Positions 25,299 to 33,853 of a DNA stretch of 64,000 nucleotides are shown piece by piece. Location of the stretch: contig JAEWAQ010000018.1 in NCBI GenBank assembly GCA_023391635.1, positions 1-64,000 on the forward strand, in the 5' to 3' direction. Source of the stretch: Bacillota bacterium. GTDB taxonomy: Bacteria; Bacillota; Bacilli; Paenibacillales; Paenibacillaceae. The first letter of the stretch is position 1, and the number at the start of each line of letters is the position of its first letter. A model generated the notes under the pieces. That model searched no databases, was not told the DNA's origin, and worked only from the letters and a program-made list of their open reading frames with translations. The translations under genes and the position numbers were made by a program.

Positions 25299-26168
25299 TT
25301 ATAAAAGCCGCCCAATCTCTTGCGGCGAATAGCGATACCGGCTGCCGCAGATGCTGCACGCGATTTCCATGTCTTCGCCGCGATCGCAAGCACTTCTTAA
25401 CGTTTCCCCACCCAGACCATGCAACAGAGGCATGAGTGCTTCCTTGCTGCAGACGCAGAATAATTGTACAGGCAACGTGCCGACGATCCGAATATCTTCG
25501 AATACCGAGAAAGGCCATTCCAGTATCGGCGTTCGACGGCTGCTGGAGAGATGACTTTCCAATCCCCGGTGGGCGATCGCTTGCCGAATCTGATCCAACA
25601 ATCCGCCAGGAGCACCTGGCAACAATTGCGCCAATATGCCTCTACTGCTGCTCACTTCACCGTCTTCATCGAATTGAATATCCAAATGAAACCAAGTTGC
25701 CGTCTGCTCGCTCTGCCGATAATAATGCGACAAATTCGCTTCCACGCTCCCGTACGGCATATCCGTAATCCCGGTGAAGGCACGGTCTAAGCCTATATGC
25801 TTCGCGACGCGAATACTTCCCCTGTCTCCGATCAAAGTGCGGAACCCGTTCCCTTCCCGATTGCATGCATCCCAAGGCGCGGCAAGCAGCGCTTCGCTCA
25901 AATAGCCGCGCACATGGCCGGCTGCTTCGACATCCGTATAGATGCGATATTGAGAGTTCGTCGCGGTAATCACCACGCTGAGCCGCTCATCCCCCTTGAG
26001 CATGCCCGCAATCAAACTGGCGGCGGATACGGTTTGGCCGAGTGTCAGGCGCAGAAGCGGATGAGGCGGATGTCTCCTGCATAGCGCACCAATCAGCTCC
26101 GTATTCTCTACGAACATGATGCGGGCCTGTTGGCGGAAAGCCAGTGTTTGAATAACCGTATTGTTCAT
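25299..26168 (-). CDS. hslO: Hsp33 redox-regulated chaperone
   Basis: 289 residues, the usual Hsp33 length. The N-terminal domain has the family pattern LLRLTLGQTVSAASLIAGML and VTATNSQYRIYTDVEAAGHVRGYL. The C-terminal redox switch is complete: CVCSKE (CxC) and CSIC (CxxC), the four cysteines that hold zinc in the reduced form. Oxidative stress releases zinc and turns the protein into a holdase for unfolded proteins in the cytosol. It is divergent from the MerR-type regulator gene and convergent to the helicase gene. Some insertions differ from the commoner Bacillus sequence, but no key cysteine is missing. Confidence 0.93.
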   Translation of the reverse strand: MNNTVIQTLAFRQQARIMFVENTELIGALCRRHPPHPLLRLTLGQTVSAASLIAGMLKGDERLSVVITATNSQYRIYTDVEAAGHVRGYLSEALLAAPWDACNREGNGFRTLIGDRGSIRVAKHIGLDRAFTGITDMPYGSVEANLSHYYRQSEQTATWFHLDIQFDEDGEVSSSRGILAQLLPGAPGGLLDQIRQAIAHRGLESHLSSSRRTPILEWPFSVFEDIRIVGTLPVQLFCVCSKEALMPLLHGLGGETLRSACDRGEDMEIACSICGSRYRYSPQEIGRLL

Positions 26169-26239
26169 CGGTCAATCCCTCTCGTAACGGACGTATGTCG
26201 GTTGAATATTTGATGCCGTTTACGATACAGTGTAAATCA

Positions 26240-26254
26240 TCACGTAACGTGAGG
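26240..26254 (+). promoter_or_regulatory. Candidate MerR/TipA-type operator
   Basis: TCACGTAACGTGAGG contains a perfect 13-base palindrome and closely resembles the inverted repeat bound by TipA-type MerR regulators (CTCACGTCACGTGAGG as I recall it). It lies 35 bases before the MerR start, in the region divergent with hslO, which suggests autoregulation. Confidence 0.5.
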
Positions 26255-26288
26255 TTCAAGCGGAATCGTAAAAAGAGGGGGGCTGAGC

Positions 26289-27032
26289 GTGAGCAAGAAA
26301 CTGTGGAAGGTAGGGGAACTGGCCTGGCGAACCGGGCTCACCGTGCGGACTCTTCACCATTATGACGAGATCGGCCTGCTGTCTCCTGCCAGAACTTCGG
26401 AATCCGGACATCGCCTTTATACGGACGCGGATATCATGAAGCTTCATCAAATTATTACGCTGAAGCAGTTGGGTTTTGCCTTGGATGAGATCGGTCGCAT
26501 GCTGAACAGTCCGAGTTACCAGCCTACTACTTTGTTGGGCATGCAACTGGATCGCGTCAATCGCCAGATCGAAGAACTGACGTCGTTGCGCGAACATTTG
26601 CTGGATATCAAGGGTATGCTGCGATCGGGGACAGCAGCGTCCAGCGAAGCGCTGATGATGGCGATTCAGATGGCGAGAATGAGCAAGAGCCCGCATTTCG
26701 AACCGCAGCAGATGGAGGAAGCGAAACGGCGGTTTGGCAAGTTGAAGACGGAAGAACTCGCACGAAGGTTCGAAGAGGGAACCCGATCCCTGCAACAATG
26801 GCGCCATTGCATGGAAGCGGGGTTGGAGCTGAATGATCCGGAAGTCATAGAACTAGCGAAACAATGGCAGCACGAGTTGGAGGCGCTCGGTATGGACGAT
26901 GAAGCGTTCGGTCTTTCAGCTGAACGGTATTACGCCGCGAATCCTTTGGATGCGATTCAACAGGGCATGGACGGCGAATTGTATGCTTATATCAAGCAGG
27001 CGGTCCAATCCATCAAACAGCAACCGCAGTAA
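26289..27032 (+). CDS. MerR family regulator with TipAS-like C-terminal domain
   Basis: 247 residues. The N-terminal MerR winged helix (WKVGELAWRTGLTVRTLHHY, then the wing SGHRLYTDADIMKL) is followed by a coiled-coil dimer helix (about 85-115) and a C-terminal helical domain with RFEEGTRSLQQW and GMDGELYAYIKQAV. The C-terminal part matches the TipAS ligand-binding fold that captures thiopeptides or other hydrophobic drugs in TipA and Mta. It probably activates its own promoter by DNA untwisting. Starts with GTG, seven bases after a GGGGGG ribosome site. No efflux pump is adjacent, so the regulated resistance gene, if any, is elsewhere. Confidence 0.87.
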   Translation: MSKKLWKVGELAWRTGLTVRTLHHYDEIGLLSPARTSESGHRLYTDADIMKLHQIITLKQLGFALDEIGRMLNSPSYQPTTLLGMQLDRVNRQIEELTSLREHLLDIKGMLRSGTAASSEALMMAIQMARMSKSPHFEPQQMEEAKRRFGKLKTEELARRFEEGTRSLQQWRHCMEAGLELNDPEVIELAKQWQHELEALGMDDEAFGLSAERYYAANPLDAIQQGMDGELYAYIKQAVQSIKQQPQ

Positions 27033-27065
27033 CTTTCCCTCGTCTGTGAGCGTCTAATCAGTTGG

Positions 27066-29540
27066 ATGATATTGGTGCGCATGGAAGAGGTGGCTGACAT
27101 ACGTAATCGAAATCGGCCGATCGTGGCGATAGTCGGCATCAGCATCGCGCTGCTTGCCGTCGTGATCTTGCTAGCCAATTTAAGTTGGCCTGCGAAGCAA
27201 ACGGAGGTGCTTCCGGCGCCGGAAGATTCTTGGGTGGAGGCCCCGCCGGTTCCGTCCGAACCGTCGCATGCTGAGCCGATATTGCGATTCGATACGGATC
27301 CAGCCGAGCCGTATGTAATATGGCGGCAGGACTCGGAAGCGCTATATGTGCAAAACCTCAGGCTCGTCTATACGACGGATGGCGAGGAAGAGCGTGTCCT
27401 GCATGAGTGGAAGAAGCCATTGTCGGCGCAGGCTTGGCGCAATGGCGACCTGGTGCTGATCGGGACTCAGCTTATCGACGGTAACTCAGACGAAGAAGGC
27501 TATCGCGGCCAGTGGCTGGCGCTACGCATCGCGCCGGAACCGAAGGTCGTGGCGGAGGAGAACATTTACTTCGGCCCACAGGAGGTAATGACCGCCAAAT
27601 ACGCCGAGCAGCCGCGCATGTTCTATGCGGCAGTGCGCAACGGGGAGCGGTTCTCCGAATATGTTTTCGATCCGGCTGCCATAGGCGAATGGATAAGAAT
27701 CCGGTATGAGCTTTCGGCAGAACCGTGGCAACCGCCCGAGATGCCGGTTCAATCGGATTCGCTGGAACGATTTGAATTCAAGCACGTATTACCGATGCCA
27801 AATGGTGAAGCCGTATACGCTTATCATGACGATACGGGGAGCTTCATCTACTATAAGGAACGAGACTTGTATCCCTATTTCGGCCGCACGAGCGGTTACA
27901 CATTGGAAGACGCCAAGTGGATCCCGTTCGTAGACGACGCGCCGCAGGTATTGGGTAAACTTCGCGATTCAGCCGGCGGGCATGTGATGGCGTTCCTGGG
28001 TCACGGCGACCCGCTGCCGTTGGAATCGAAGCTGTGGGAAGGCGATTGGCAGGCATTGAACGATCGCGTGTTTGTGCGTGCACTCTCGGAGAATCTGGAG
28101 GTTGTGCAGTATCCGGACCCGAACATCACGGATGACCGCACGCCGCACGCGGCTTCATTTTCAACCAAAGGCTGGCAATGGGTTTCATCCGAAGGATCGC
28201 TGGCCACTTATGAGGCGAACGGTGGCAAGCGGTATATTTCCTATTACGATCTGGCGAACAGCGTGGAGGCAGCGCCGGAGTCCATCTGGTTAAGCTCGTT
28301 GCTTGACTACAAGGTGAAACAAGAGGAGCGAGTGAATGAGGCTGTTCGCTACGACATGCACATGATTCCCGAGTGGGACTATCCCGGCGACAATACGAAT
28401 TCCGAAATTCCGGATGCGTTACGTGAGGCGGTAAGCGAGGTACACATGGATGGGGATTACGGATTCGCGAGGACGTATCGTAAGTTTGGCGACAGATGGT
28501 TCGTGCTGGTGGATCGTCATTTTTACGAGTTCAAGGATGGGAGATTAAGCGCGATCGGCGATATGCCGGTGACGATTATGGTCCGAGTGGGGGAGGCATC
28601 CGGCGGCCAAGGTCCGATGGATTTCGCGCTTGTCGGCGATGATTGGTTCGTCGCGGATACGGAGGCTTCCCGCGTATTGAAGTTGAACGACCGACTCGAG
28701 GTGCAGGCAGAGCTTGAAGTGCCGAATCCATACAAGTTGACGATTCGGGATGAACGGGTGGAGATCGCTACAACGTCCGAGCATTGGACCGCGAATTTGG
28801 CATTGGAATTGCTGAATAAGGGGCCTCTGCCGTACGTTTCCACTGCCAAGATGAAGAAGCAGCCGATCGAGCAGTTTTGGCAGCAGCAATGGTATAAGGA
28901 TTCGCAAAGCGGATTGGCTTGGTATTATCTTCAAGGGTGGCTGTATCAGTACCTCGATCAGGAACAGGTGTATCGTTCGTTCTTTATCGGTTTTAATGAG
29001 AACGACATGGCGCAAGTGCGCATTCTGCCTTATCGCGACGAAGTGCTGGTACTGCTGGACCGCCGGTTGGAACGGTTCGACAGGGCGGGCAATCGCTTGG
29101 GTGCGATTGAGTTCCCGCGTTCCCGACCGGACGGCATCTACGATCGTACGCCGCAGGGCGAAAATTCGATGTATCTGGATGCAGAGTCGGAGCGGCTGAT
29201 CCTGGTGCAAGGATATCGTGTCTTGGAGATCGATCTGGCGAGCGGGGAGACTCGCACGATCTTCCGGCAGAACTACGCGGACATCGGCGAATTGATCCCG
29301 CACGATGGCGGTCACAGCCTGTATTTCCTGCTTAGCGGCAACGAGAACTACCGATATATACGGCGGGAGCGGGAGGATCGGGCCGCAGGGGTGAATATGT
29401 ATTCGGAGGTTGTCCGGATCGACTTGCGGGGCGGCCATGTACAGCGCTTCGTCGTAGATGGTTACTACGACAAATTGAGGTTGGAGGACAATGCCGCAGG
29501 CGGAGATTCACCTTCATTCGTTTTGCTTAACTTTACCTGA
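27066..29540 (+). CDS. Membrane-anchored extracytoplasmic protein of unknown function (possible beta-propeller)
   Basis: 824 residues; not recognised. A short cytoplasmic lead and one membrane helix (about 18-40, IVAIVGISIALLAVVILLAN) anchor a large outside domain. A Pro/Glu-rich linker (about 48-70) comes next. The rest is predicted mainly beta, rich in Trp, Tyr, Asp and Glu, with recurring short blade-like stretches (DRHFYEFKDGRL, DRRLERFDRAGNRL, QGYRVLEIDLASGETR) like those of beta-propellers. No enzyme motif or cysteine pattern is evident. The start is uncertain: ATG at 27066 has a poor ribosome site, and the ATG at 27081 is an alternative. It follows the MerR gene by about 33 bases and could be co-transcribed with it. 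Confidence 0.7.
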   Translation: MILVRMEEVADIRNRNRPIVAIVGISIALLAVVILLANLSWPAKQTEVLPAPEDSWVEAPPVPSEPSHAEPILRFDTDPAEPYVIWRQDSEALYVQNLRLVYTTDGEEERVLHEWKKPLSAQAWRNGDLVLIGTQLIDGNSDEEGYRGQWLALRIAPEPKVVAEENIYFGPQEVMTAKYAEQPRMFYAAVRNGERFSEYVFDPAAIGEWIRIRYELSAEPWQPPEMPVQSDSLERFEFKHVLPMPNGEAVYAYHDDTGSFIYYKERDLYPYFGRTSGYTLEDAKWIPFVDDAPQVLGKLRDSAGGHVMAFLGHGDPLPLESKLWEGDWQALNDRVFVRALSENLEVVQYPDPNITDDRTPHAASFSTKGWQWVSSEGSLATYEANGGKRYISYYDLANSVEAAPESIWLSSLLDYKVKQEERVNEAVRYDMHMIPEWDYPGDNTNSEIPDALREAVSEVHMDGDYGFARTYRKFGDRWFVLVDRHFYEFKDGRLSAIGDMPVTIMVRVGEASGGQGPMDFALVGDDWFVADTEASRVLKLNDRLEVQAELEVPNPYKLTIRDERVEIATTSEHWTANLALELLNKGPLPYVSTAKMKKQPIEQFWQQQWYKDSQSGLAWYYLQGWLYQYLDQEQVYRSFFIGFNENDMAQVRILPYRDEVLVLLDRRLERFDRAGNRLGAIEFPRSRPDGIYDRTPQGENSMYLDAESERLILVQGYRVLEIDLASGETRTIFRQNYADIGELIPHDGGHSLYFLLSGNENYRYIRREREDRAAGVNMYSEVVRIDLRGGHVQRFVVDGYYDKLRLEDNAAGGDSPSFVLLNFT

Positions 29541-29638
29541 CAGGACTCCATAATCTTGCGAGCACGGATCCTGAAAGTTGCTATAATGATGGGAAAAGCA
29601 GGGCCGAAGGATGAATAAGCCGGAAGGGAGCTGCCATC

Positions 29639-30454
29639 GTGGATGCCAAATCGCGTGAAAGAGCGGATATGCCGGAAGGCACTTCCACTATCCTGAATGT
29701 TCGTACATTGGCTTCCTCTCACAGAAGATTGTCCGAATTGCTGCAACCGGGCTTGTCAGTGCTGGATGTCGGATGCGGCACGGGGGCAATTACCGAGGGG
29801 ATCGCAGGGCGTGTCGCTCCAGATGGAGAAGTCGTGGGCGTGGATGTGAATGCGCGCTTGATCGTGGAAGCGAGAGATCGGCTCGCGAGCGGCCATCCAG
29901 GCGCCGACATTTCCTATGAAGTCGCCGATACCTACGCGCTTACTTTCTGCGACCGGTTCGACATCGTAACGGCGGCGCGCGTGCTGCAATGGCTGTCGGA
30001 GCCGGAACAGGCGTTGCATCAGATGATCAAGGCGGCTAAGCCTGGCGGCATCGTGCTCGTCCTGGATTACAACCACGAGCGGATTCGCTGGGAGCCTGAA
30101 CCTCCAGCCGAATTCAAGCTGTTCTACGCGCAGTTCCTGCAATGGAGAAGCGATGCAGGCATGCACAATCGCATCGCGGATGAGCTGGAGCGTTTATTTG
30201 CCTCGTCAGGCTTAACCGACATTCAATTCTCCTCGCAATCGGAAACGACAACGCGGCACGACCCCGATTTCGCTGAGAAAATCGGCATTTGGGCGGAGGT
30301 GGCGGCAAGCAGAGGGCTACAGATGGTCCGGGACGGCTATTTGACGGAAGATCAGCGCAGCCAAGCCGAGCGCGAGTATCGGCAGTGGATCGCATCGACA
30401 GTGGAGAGTCAGACGATGTATTTGCTGGCCGTGGAAGGACGGAAGTCGGGATAA
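29639..30454 (+). CDS. Class I SAM-dependent methyltransferase
   Basis: 271 residues. The SAM site is clear: motif I LDVGCGTGAITEGIAG, acidic loop VVGVDVNARLI, then FDIVTAARVLQWLSEPEQAL and KPGGIVLVLDYNH. The architecture is the Methyltransf_11/25 (UbiE-like) small-molecule type; the C-terminal cap (about 165-265) would set the substrate, which is unknown. GTG start eight bases after AAGGGAG. A TATAAT box at 29582-29587 lies about 50 bases upstream with only a weak -35, so it may have its own promoter. No neighbouring pathway suggests the acceptor. Confidence 0.88.
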   Translation: MDAKSRERADMPEGTSTILNVRTLASSHRRLSELLQPGLSVLDVGCGTGAITEGIAGRVAPDGEVVGVDVNARLIVEARDRLASGHPGADISYEVADTYALTFCDRFDIVTAARVLQWLSEPEQALHQMIKAAKPGGIVLVLDYNHERIRWEPEPPAEFKLFYAQFLQWRSDAGMHNRIADELERLFASSGLTDIQFSSQSETTTRHDPDFAEKIGIWAEVAASRGLQMVRDGYLTEDQRSQAEREYRQWIASTVESQTMYLLAVEGRKSG

Positions 30455-30555
30455 AACGCTTTGGAGCAACATACGCTCCATCGGAGTCAGTCAATTCGGC
30501 ATTCCATCATTGAACGACACATGATTATGTACTTATGCAATCGTATTGCGATCCG

Positions 30556-30571
30556 TTACCGATATCGGTAA
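30556..30571. promoter_or_regulatory. 16-bp perfect palindrome overlapping the ribosome site of the SDR gene, candidate operator
   Basis: TTACCGATATCGGTAA reads identically on both strands and its last base is the first of AGGAGG, the ribosome site of the SDR gene. A repressor bound here would block the sugar-acid genes downstream. An RNA hairpin hiding the ribosome site is the other reading. Confidence 0.45.
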
Positions 30572-30586
30572 GGAGGCCCGATTCGA

Positions 30587-31396
30587 ATGGCAGACGGGAA
30601 TGGGCAGGCGAACATGCAGTGTGCATTGGTTACCGGAGGCAGCCGCGGGATTGGGCGAGGCATCGCCTATGCGCTGGCGGAAGCGGGATACGCGCTCACG
30701 ATCGTTCATCATCAAGATGGGGACGACGCGGCACGCACCGTGACGGAGATCAGGGAACGGTGGGGCATAAGTTGCAGCGTGATCGAGGCCGATCTGCGGG
30801 AGGCGACCGCCGCCGAGGCTGTCGCGCGAGAAGCGATCCGAACGATGGGGCGCATCGACGTGCTCATCAACAATGCGGGCATTACCCGGTTCGGTTCGAT
30901 TCAAGAACTGTCCGCTGCGAATATCGATGACATGTGGGCGCTCAATCTCCGCACCCCGCTCCTTCTGATGCGCGAAGTTTCGCGGCACATGATTGACGAA
31001 GGGATTCATGGCCGCATGATCAACATTACCTCGCTACGGGCGACGCGGGCGTTTCCTCGGGATTCGGCTTACGGTGGATTGAAGGCGGCGCTGCAGCGGG
31101 CATCGGAAGCGGCGGCGCTCGACCTGGCGCCTTATGGCATCAGAGTGAACTGCATTGCGCCGGGAGCGATACGGGTGTGGGAAGAGAAAGAACATCATCG
31201 CAGATTCGGCAAGAAGATCCCGCTTGGCAGGATGGGACTGCCGGACGATATCGGACGCGCGGCTGCCTGGCTCGTGTCGGAGAATGCTTCCTATGCGACC
31301 GGCATCACGCTTCGCGTTGACGGCGGACTGATGCTGCCGGGCATGCCGGAAGATGGCTACAGCGATTGGAACCCGAACGCGCACACGACAAAATGA
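30587..31396 (+). CDS. SDR family NAD(P)-dependent oxidoreductase
   Basis: 269 residues of the classical short-chain dehydrogenase type. The Rossmann motif is TGGSRGIGRG (about 16-25), followed by the adenine-site DLRE, NNAG, catalytic Ser in INITSLRA, the Tyr-x3-Lys in AYGGLKAAL and the C-terminal ITLRVDGGLML. In a strict YxxxK reading the tyrosine is followed by GGLK, so the active site is complete. Gluconate/glucose-dehydrogenase-like and FabG-like proteins share this pattern. It lies 15 bases before a ManD-type dehydratase gene, so oxidation or reduction of a sugar acid is likely. The start follows AGGAGG at about ten bases. Confidence 0.88.
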   Translation: MADGNGQANMQCALVTGGSRGIGRGIAYALAEAGYALTIVHHQDGDDAARTVTEIRERWGISCSVIEADLREATAAEAVAREAIRTMGRIDVLINNAGITRFGSIQELSAANIDDMWALNLRTPLLLMREVSRHMIDEGIHGRMINITSLRATRAFPRDSAYGGLKAALQRASEAAALDLAPYGIRVNCIAPGAIRVWEEKEHHRRFGKKIPLGRMGLPDDIGRAAAWLVSENASYATGITLRVDGGLMLPGMPEDGYSDWNPNAHTTK

Positions 31397-31411
31397 AGGA
31401 GTTGGGCGGGC

Positions 31412-32614
31412 ATGAGCGAATTGACGATCCGGGACGTGAAAGTGATTCTGACCGCGCCGGACGGGATTAACCTGGTCGTCGTGAAGGTCGAGACGTCCGA
31501 ACCGGGCCTGTACGGCCTGGGTTGTGCGACATTCACCCAGCGATATTTGGCGGTTGCTACCGCGATCGAGGAATATTTGAAGCCGTTCCTGATCGGCAAG
31601 GATCCGCAGCGAATCGAGGACCTGTGGCAGACAGCGATGGTTAGCGCCTACTGGCGCAACGGCCCCGTGCTGAATAACGCGCTTTCGGGCGTCGATATGG
31701 CGCTCTGGGACATCAAAGGCAAGTTGGCCAATCTGCCGATCTATCAATTGCTCGGCGGCAAGTGCCGGGAAGCCGTCGCGATCTACCGGCATGCCGACGG
31801 GCGGGACCTGGAGGAGCTAGCGGACAACGTGCAGCGATTCAAGGACATGGGCATCCGGCATGTTCGCTGCCAGCTCGGCGGGTATGGGGGCAAGCATGCA
31901 TGCGACAACAAGCCGGATAACGCGCTGCCGGGCGCCTACTTCGACCCCGATGCGTACGCGCGCAGCGTTCCACGCATTTTCGAGTCGATGCGTTCGCGAT
32001 TCGGGTTCGAGCTGGAACTGATCCATGACGTCCATGAGCGGTTGCAGACGATCGAGGCGGTACGTCTGGCCAAGCAATTGGAGCCGTATCGCTTGTTCTA
32101 TCTGGAAGATCCGCTGTCGCCGGAACAGCTTGACGGCTTCAAAATGATCCGCGCCCAGAGCGCGACGCCGATCGCGATGGGAGAGCTGTTCGTGCACCCG
32201 CGGGAGTGGACGTCCCTGATCTCCGGCGGGCTGATCGACTTCATCCGCGCGCATATCAGCGCGATCGGCGGGTTGACGCCGGCGAAGAAGCTGGCGACAC
32301 TGTGCGAAGCGTTCGGCGTACGCACCGCATGGCACGGGCCGGGCGATGTTTCTCCGGTAGGTCACGCTGCCAATTGCCATTTGGATCTAAGCAGTGTCAA
32401 TTTCGGCATCCAGGAATGGTACGAGTTCTCGGATCGCATGCGGGAAGTGTTCCCGGGCTGTCCGACGGTTCGGAGCGGCTATGCTTACATTCATGAAGCG
32501 CCGGGGCTCGGCATCGACATCGACGAATCACTCGCCGCGCAGTATCCTTGCCGCAACGACCTGCCGGCCTGGACGCTGGCCCGCTTGCCGGACGGCACGC
32601 CGGGCCGTCCTTGA
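31412..32614 (+). CDS. Enolase-superfamily sugar-acid dehydratase, ManD/RspA type
   Basis: 400 residues. N-terminal capping domain, then the barrel with metal ligands Asp206 (LIHDVHER), Glu232 (FYLEDPL) and Glu258 (MGELF), plus His208, Arg210 and His308 (TAWHGPGD), the pattern of the D-mannonate dehydratase branch. Members dehydrate D-mannonate or D-gluconate to 2-keto-3-deoxygluconate with Mg2+; some have very low activity and unknown roles (RspA). It is directly downstream of the SDR gene in what looks like a uronate/aldonate pathway, but no KDG kinase or aldolase is nearby. AGGAG precedes the ATG. Confidence 0.9.
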   Translation: MSELTIRDVKVILTAPDGINLVVVKVETSEPGLYGLGCATFTQRYLAVATAIEEYLKPFLIGKDPQRIEDLWQTAMVSAYWRNGPVLNNALSGVDMALWDIKGKLANLPIYQLLGGKCREAVAIYRHADGRDLEELADNVQRFKDMGIRHVRCQLGGYGGKHACDNKPDNALPGAYFDPDAYARSVPRIFESMRSRFGFELELIHDVHERLQTIEAVRLAKQLEPYRLFYLEDPLSPEQLDGFKMIRAQSATPIAMGELFVHPREWTSLISGGLIDFIRAHISAIGGLTPAKKLATLCEAFGVRTAWHGPGDVSPVGHAANCHLDLSSVNFGIQEWYEFSDRMREVFPGCPTVRSGYAYIHEAPGLGIDIDESLAAQYPCRNDLPAWTLARLPDGTPGRP

Positions 32615-32689
32615 TCGCGCAGGACTCGGGACGATGAGAACCGAAGCTTTGTTGATTGAACTTGCCTGATGACGAGGAGTTGTTCATAC

Positions 32690-32899
32690 ATGGACATCAA
32701 TACGAACAAGGACAAGCCGGCGTTCAAAATTTCGCGCATCGGTTACGTGTACGTGCCAACATCCGACATCGACGCCTCCATCGGCTGGTATACGGGGCAT
32801 CTCAGCTTCAAGCTGATGAACAAGTTCCCCGATCGCGGCTCGATGCTTGCCGTGCTGCAATACAAGGACGATTTCCGGGATGCGGACGCGCCGGATTGA
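32690..32899 (+). pseudogene. Truncated VOC (glyoxalase-like) protein, N-terminal half only
   Basis: 69 residues after an ATG with GAGGAG upstream. The first beta-alpha-beta unit of a VOC fold is present (ISRIGYVYVPTSDIDASIGW, then the YTGHLSFKL strand), but the chain stops at TGA where the second unit should begin; normal VOC domains are about 120 residues. I looked in the other frames after the stop and saw no continuation. It may be a remnant, or a short protein that dimerises. It follows the ManD gene by about 75 bases. Confidence 0.6.
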
Positions 32900-32914
32900 G
32901 GATGTCTCGTGAAT

Positions 32915-32942
32915 CACGATAGATTACGATAGATTACGATAG
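32915..32942. repeat. Short tandem repeat, 10-base unit
   Basis: AGATTACGAT is repeated twice with partial copies on both sides just after the VOC fragment. No known function. The surrounding 32,900-33,213 stretch has no gene; its right end holds the Fur-like box and ribosome site of the oxidase operon, and the centre shows nothing I can name. Confidence 0.6.
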
Positions 32943-33157
32943 GACGTTACGGTTCCACGGCCGATTCCGGCTTGCGACCTGTAGCGTCTTTTTTCTGTGC
33001 TGCTGCGGTCGGTTGTGGCAAATTGGCGATGTGGTCGTCTAAACAGGCGTATCGAGGCAGCGGCGAGTGAGCAGGAGGACCGATTGGACGTTTTCGGCCC
33101 ATCCGCAGCCGGCTTTCACAATTCGTCCACAATCGGTGTGACGCGGCTCACATCGAT

Positions 33158-33176
33158 GAGAATGATAATCGCTTAA
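33158..33176 (+). promoter_or_regulatory. Fur-box-like site upstream of the ba3 oxidase operon
   Basis: GAGAATGATAATCGCTTAA matches the classical 19-base Fur consensus GATAATGATAATCATTATC at about 14 positions, strongest in the two left hexamers. It ends 37 bases before the first ATG and overlaps the likely promoter (TAATAT at 33174). Iron control of a haem-copper oxidase is plausible; PerR or Zur sites look similar. Confidence 0.45.
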
Positions 33177-33213
33177 TATTACGATGTAAACAACACAAGG
33201 AGGTTGATCTCCG

Positions 33214-33360
33214 ATGGCGATAGAGGAAAGAGAACTCGAGACGATGAACGAAGAAGAGAAAACAACGGAAAAAGGCACGATATTCTCGGTTACGGTAGTT
33301 GGCGTCTTCATTCTGCTGCTGTATCTCGTCATTTTCGGGCTTTATATGTCCAGGGTCTAG
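33214..33360 (+). CDS. ba3-type cytochrome c oxidase subunit IIa (single-helix small subunit)
   Basis: 48 residues. A charged N-terminal half (acidic, about 1-19) precedes one membrane helix (FSVTVVGVFILLLYLVIF, about 23-42) and the end LYMSRV. AAGGAGG lies nine bases before the ATG, and subunit II follows 11 bases after its stop. Thermus ba3 oxidase has a one-helix subunit IIa at the same place in the operon, with the same size and orientation. It packs against subunits I and II and replaces the second helix missing from subunit II. Too short to be caught by usual length cut-offs. Confidence 0.8.
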   Translation: MAIEERELETMNEEEKTTEKGTIFSVTVVGVFILLLYLVIFGLYMSRV

Positions 33361-33371
33361 GAGGGAAAGAC

Positions 33372-33839
33372 ATGAAGCAGCATCGCACAGAGAAAGTATG
33401 GCTGACCGCCAGCTTCGGCATGATCATGATCTTCATGCTGATAACCGGGTACCAGACGTTCGCGATGGGCATGGGCATGCCCAGTCACAAGGAAACGATC
33501 GATTCGCAGAAGGTGGACCAGACGGCGCCTTTCGACAAGCCGGGCGTCAAACAGATCGGCGACAATGAGTACGAAGTGGTCATGACGCTGGAAATCTTCG
33601 CGTTCAACCCGAGCGATTTCGAGATCCCGGCAGGCGCCACCGTCAACTTCATCCTGACGTCCAAGGACGTGGTGCACGGTTTTGAAATCGCGGAGACGAA
33701 CGTGAACGCCATGGTCGTGCCGGGTTATATCCAGACGATCAAGCAGAAGTTCGACAAGCCGGGCGAATATCTGGTGCTCTGCAACGAGTACTGCGGCGCC
33801 GGCCACGAGTACATGTTCACGAAGATTACGGTAGTCTAG
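33372..33839 (+). CDS. Cytochrome c oxidase subunit II, ba3 type (CuA)
   Basis: 155 residues. One N-terminal membrane helix (about 10-30) carries an extracellular cupredoxin domain. The CuA ligands are complete: His102 (DVVHGFEIAE), Cys137, Cys141, His145 and Met148 in CNEYCGAGHEYM. A single helix and short length mark the ba3 (B-type) family; aa3-type subunit II has two helices. It receives electrons from a c-type cytochrome outside the membrane and passes them to subunit I. The open frame reaches back to 33204 but the ATG at 33372 has AGGAGG eight bases before it and follows the subunit IIa stop. Confidence 0.95.
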   Translation: MKQHRTEKVWLTASFGMIMIFMLITGYQTFAMGMGMPSHKETIDSQKVDQTAPFDKPGVKQIGDNEYEVVMTLEIFAFNPSDFEIPAGATVNFILTSKDVVHGFEIAETNVNAMVVPGYIQTIKQKFDKPGEYLVLCNEYCGAGHEYMFTKITVV

Positions 33840-33853
33840 GAGGGGATGAGACC

